Shown in pieces: positions 61,028 to 64,000 of a stretch of DNA of 64,000 nucleotides; positions within the stretch are counted from its first letter, which is position 1, and each line of letters begins with the position of its first letter. The stretch is taken from NCBI RefSeq assembly GCF_900115095.1, contig NZ_FOVH01000004.1, forward strand, positions 228,127-292,126, written 5' to 3'. Below the pieces are notes generated by a model that made no database searches, was not told the origin of the DNA, and saw only the letters and a program-made list of their open reading frames with translations. The translations under genes and the position numbers were made by a program. The stretch comes from Actinomadura madurae. GTDB lineage: Bacteria > Actinomycetota > Actinomycetes > Streptosporangiales > Streptosporangiaceae.

Positions 61028-62746
61028 TCACCGCGAGACCGCGTTCAGCGCGTCCACGACGCCGCTGCCGAAGAACCCGTTCTGACCCTTCGAGCCTTCG
61101 CACGTCTGCGTCGAGGTGTGCTTGACCCACTCGCCGTCTTCACCCTGGGTGTACCAGACGTACTCGACGGTCCGCGGGCTCGGGCACGCCTTGGGCGTCG
61201 CGGTGCCGCGCAGCACCCGCTCGACGACGCCCGGGTCCAGGGTCAGGCCGCCGCGGCGGTCCCGGTGCCCGTACTTGCTGACGATGAGCGAGGCGACCCC
61301 GACGGCGTGCGGCGACGCCATCGACGTGCCCTGGATCGACTGGTAGTAGGCGCACTTGCCGCCCTTGCAGCTGCGGATGAGGTAGGGCACCTTCGGCGTG
61401 CCGTCGGCGTTCAGCTCACCGCGGGCCTTCGCGAGCCGCTCGGGGTAGGCCGCCCAGATGCCGCCCTTGTCGTCCGGACGCTGGTTCGCGTTGTCGACCT
61501 TGTCGCCACCGGGCGCCGCCACCGCGACGTAGCCGTTGCCGAAGCTGCTGTAGTACGACTTGCGGCCGCTCGGCCCGGTCGCCGAGATCGGGATGACGTG
61601 CTCGCCCTCGGACGGCATCGACACGCAGCTCGCCGGGACGGTCCGCTCGTACGGCGCCTCGCCCGGCGTGGACGGGAAGTCGGGGCTGCTCGCGTCCTCG
61701 TTCGTCTTGGTGTAGTCGACGAGGTCGTTGCCCGCCGCGGAGATCAGCGTGACGCCGCGCTCGTGCGCGAAGTCCAGAGCGCGCTGGGCGGCCTTGATGA
61801 TCGTCCGCTGCTCCAGCTGGGCCTCGGGGCTGTCGGCCGGGTTGTTGCCGCAGTTCCAGAGCCACGGGTCGATGTAGTAGCTCATGTTGACGACGTCGAT
61901 GCCGTTCTTGGCCGCGTAGGTCAGGCCGTCGACGGTCGGCTGGAGGAAGAAGTAGCCGGAGTCCTGGCCGACGCGCAGGTTGACGATCGACACGTTCGGG
62001 GCGACGCCCGCCATGCCGAGGCCGTTGCGCGGCGAGGCGATCGTGGACGCGACGTGCGTGCCGTGGTCGTTGTCGTCCCAGTCGTTGGGGTCGACGCACG
62101 ACGTGAACTCGCACGGCCCGTCGACCTCGTCGCCGTTGGCGTCGGTCGGGATGTCGTGGGTGAAGTTGCGGCTCAGCTTCCGGTCGAAGTTCGGCGCGAT
62201 GTCCGGGTGGTCGCCGTCCACGCCGGTGTCGAGGACGCCGACCAGCACGCGCCTGTCACCCGGCTCCTTCTTGTACGAGCCGTTCGCCGTCGCGTGGATC
62301 TGCTTCATGTCCCACTGCAGGTCCGCGAGCGGCTCGGTGTCCTTGGACGGCTTGCCCGCAAGGGAGAGCTTGTTCGTGGCACCGCTCGTGACGCCGGCGA
62401 GCTTCTCGACCTTCGCGGCCTTCTTCTTGGTCTTCGGCGCCTCGCCGATGACCCGGTTGTGCGCGACGCCCTCCAGCTCCCGCCGGCTCATCGCGGCGCG
62501 GATGAACCCCGGGTTGCTCGACCGGACGGTCGCGACGCCCACGTCGCGGTTCTCGTGGACGACCTTGCCTCCGGCCGCCTTCACGGCACGGTGGGCCCGG
62601 CCCGTGGACACGCCCTCCTTGTAGAGGACGACGTACTCCGACGCCTCACCCTTCGCCTGCGATGGGTTCGGAGCCGCTGACACTGGAAACGCGAGGGCCG
62701 TCATGGTGGCGACGGCGCACGCGGCGGAAATCAAGGCTCGCCGCAA
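61028..62746 (-). CDS. Secreted subtilisin-like serine protease (S8)
   Basis: 572 residues. Signal peptide LISAACAVATMTALAFPVSA with cleavage near residue 25; an inhibitor_I9-like propeptide (~37-100: YVVLYKEGVSTGRAHRAVKA). Catalytic triad Asp173 (VGVLDTGVDGDHPD), His228 (DNDHGTHVAS) and Ser475 (IQGTSMASPHAVGVASLI), with the oxyanion Asn340 in LISAAGND. The start is a TTG at 62746, supported by AGGAGGTC 8 bases upstream. The C-terminal end has no anchor, so it is released outside. Confidence 0.95.
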   Translation of the reverse strand: MRRALISAACAVATMTALAFPVSAAPNPSQAKGEASEYVVLYKEGVSTGRAHRAVKAAGGKVVHENRDVGVATVRSSNPGFIRAAMSRRELEGVAHNRVIGEAPKTKKKAAKVEKLAGVTSGATNKLSLAGKPSKDTEPLADLQWDMKQIHATANGSYKKEPGDRRVLVGVLDTGVDGDHPDIAPNFDRKLSRNFTHDIPTDANGDEVDGPCEFTSCVDPNDWDDNDHGTHVASTIASPRNGLGMAGVAPNVSIVNLRVGQDSGYFFLQPTVDGLTYAAKNGIDVVNMSYYIDPWLWNCGNNPADSPEAQLEQRTIIKAAQRALDFAHERGVTLISAAGNDLVDYTKTNEDASSPDFPSTPGEAPYERTVPASCVSMPSEGEHVIPISATGPSGRKSYYSSFGNGYVAVAAPGGDKVDNANQRPDDKGGIWAAYPERLAKARGELNADGTPKVPYLIRSCKGGKCAYYQSIQGTSMASPHAVGVASLIVSKYGHRDRRGGLTLDPGVVERVLRGTATPKACPSPRTVEYVWYTQGEDGEWVKHTSTQTCEGSKGQNGFFGSGVVDALNAVSR

Positions 62747-62956
62747 GGCAGACCTCCTGGCCGTGGGGGTGAATAGCCCGGTTTTCTGTTGATCAGCCAG
62801 GAGACGTTACGTGTGCGCTTGTTGAGAGACGCGTACGGAAATGTAACGAATAGGGACATCTCTTGTAAGCGGGGAACAGGAGACGTCCCGCGATCGTCGT
62901 CGGCTCGGTGCGGCCACGGCCGAATGGTCCGCTCGGCGCCGTCCGCCCAGTGGGTG
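62747..62956. other. Upstream region of the subtilase gene, no gene
   Basis: 210 bp between holB and the S8 gene, with an AT-richer part near 62790-62870 that probably holds the promoter. Confidence 0.5.
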
Positions 62957-64000
62957 TCAGCCGGTCCGCAGAGCGAGCGTGAGGGCCTCGAACGCCAGCT
63001 GCGGGTTGACGTTCGCCGCCAGCCGCTCCCGGCAGTCCATGATCGCGTCAAGGCGGCGGAGGGTGTCCTCCGGGCGGCCGTTGCCCGCCGCCGTCCGCAG
63101 CTCCGGCCCGAGCTCGATGTTCACCAGCTCGCCGCCCGCCCCGAGCTGCAGCGTCAGCAGGTCGCGGTAGTAGGACGCGAGGTCGAGCAGCGTCCGGTCC
63201 AGGGCGTCCCGCAGGACCCGCGTCGCCCGCGACTTCTGCCGGGCCTCAAGGTCCTTGAGGGCGCCCGCCGTCCCGCGGGGCATGCGGCCCTTCTCGCTCT
63301 CGCCGAGCGCCTTGCGCAGCGCGGACGTCTCGGTCTCGTTCAGCTCCGCCGTCTGCGCGTCCCGCTCCGCCTCCGCCGCCTTCACGAGGGTCTCCGCCGC
63401 CGCGACCGCCGGGCTCACCCCGGTCAGCCGGCGCGGGATCGCCACCACGCCGTCGCGCACCTGGCGCATCGCCGGGTCGGCGGCGAGGCGGCGGGCCCGG
63501 CTGATGTGGCCCTGCGCGGCCCGCGCCACCACGTCGGCGGTGTCGCGGTCGACGCCGTCCCGCTGGACGAGGAAGTCCGCGATCGCCGCGATCGGCGGGG
63601 TCTGCAGCGTCACCAGCCGGCAGCGGGACCGGATCGTCACCAGCAGGTCCTCCGGCGACGGCGTGCACAGCAGCCACACCGTCCGCGCCGGCGGCTCCTC
63701 GATCGCCTTCAGCAGCGCGTTCGCGGCGCCCTCGGTGGCCCGGTCGGCGTCCTCGAACAGCACCACCTGCCAGCGGCCCCCGCTCGGCGACGACGACGCC
63801 CGCAGCACGAGCGACCGCGCGTCCTTGACGCCGAACGACAGGCCCTCCGGGCGGACGACCTCGACGTCCGCGTGCGTCCCCTGGAGGATCTGGTGGCAGG
63901 ACGCGCAGTGCCCGCACCCGCGCGGCGTCTCCGTGCACTGCAGCGCCGCCGCGAACGCCCGCGCGGCGGCGACGCGGCCGGAACCGGGCGGCCCGGTGAA
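62957..64000 (-). CDS. holB: DNA polymerase III subunit delta' (partial, 3' part)
   Basis: 348 codons are inside the window; the 5' end lies beyond it. The visible part starts at Walker A (FTGPPGSGRVAAARAFAAAL, i.e. GPPGSGR with Arg in place of Lys, as in delta'), then the zinc module CTETPRGCGHCASCHQIL, LVLRASSSPSGGRWQVVLFE, LLKAIEEPPARTVWLLCTPS (sensor 1 region) and the C-terminal oligomerisation helices. It loads the sliding clamp with the other loader subunits. The Cys spacing of the zinc module is intact. Confidence 0.95.
   Translation of the reverse strand, partial: FTGPPGSGRVAAARAFAAALQCTETPRGCGHCASCHQILQGTHADVEVVRPEGLSFGVKDARSLVLRASSSPSGGRWQVVLFEDADRATEGAANALLKAIEEPPARTVWLLCTPSPEDLLVTIRSRCRLVTLQTPPIAAIADFLVQRDGVDRDTADVVARAAQGHISRARRLAADPAMRQVRDGVVAIPRRLTGVSPAVAAAETLVKAAEAERDAQTAELNETETSALRKALGESEKGRMPRGTAGALKDLEARQKSRATRVLRDALDRTLLDLASYYRDLLTLQLGAGGELVNIELGPELRTAAGNGRPEDTLRRLDAIMDCRERLAANVNPQLAFEALTLALRTG

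Overview
The window is very GC-rich DNA with dense, often overlapping genes, frequent GTG and TTG starts, and a housekeeping gene order (nuoD2 - folK/folB/folP - folE - ftsH - hpt - tilS - metalloprotease - dacB - ppa) that is well known from Streptomyces and related filamentous actinobacteria. I infer an actinomycete, possibly of the Streptosporangiales/Actinomadura type; the genus is a guess.

Layout. 1-1823: gene-poor, with a frameshifted IS256-type transposase remnant, a strong hairpin and a 14-bp tandem repeat. 1824-7224: a VOC protein, two coupled bacterial-PH-domain membrane proteins, an orphan NuoD and two membrane proteins. 7221-20026: a mostly minus-strand core block for folate synthesis (dacB, metalloprotease, tilS, hpt, ftsH, folE, folP, folB, folK), a plus-strand ppa, and an NlpC/P60 hydrolase. 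20124-26807: an ECF sigma factor fused to a zinc-finger/transmembrane/extracellular module, a NERD protein, and a MerR-type regulator coupled to a VIT/VWA protein. 26857-30004: a divergent MFS/MarR pair, a GNAT and an AhpD-like protein.

30539-46544 is an integration hotspot at a tRNA-Thr(CGT) gene. A ~14.9-kb element lies between two identical 43-bp copies of the tRNA 3' half (31548-31590 and 46471-46513). It carries a tyrosine integrase, an excisionase, a phased operator array, a tightly overlapping early operon with a DUF3631 ATPase, a phage tape-measure protein and a tail/fibre-type protein, an HNH protein and several small regulators, but I recognise no terminase, portal or capsid gene. 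Fragments of two other integrases and an orphan YezG-type immunity gene lie just outside the left repeat, so the site has been used repeatedly.

46609-64000 returns to chromosome: a TAP-like secreted hydrolase, a TetR/MFS pair with four operator copies, a DUF427 protein, three families of short tandem repeats, a GNAT, a MerR/quinone-reductase pair, degenerate 150-240-bp repeats beside a truncated MFS gene, an aldo/keto reductase, RicT, a propeller-like protein, fructosamine kinase with a low-molecular-weight phosphatase, a free-standing FtsX extracellular domain, a secreted subtilase and the 3' part of holB.

The observations I rate highest are the tail-only integrative element (decayed prophage or phage satellite), the membrane-tethered sigma factor, the MerR-VIT/VWA unit with a perfect operator and an apparently leaderless start, and two independent operator arrays spaced at exactly 21 bp.
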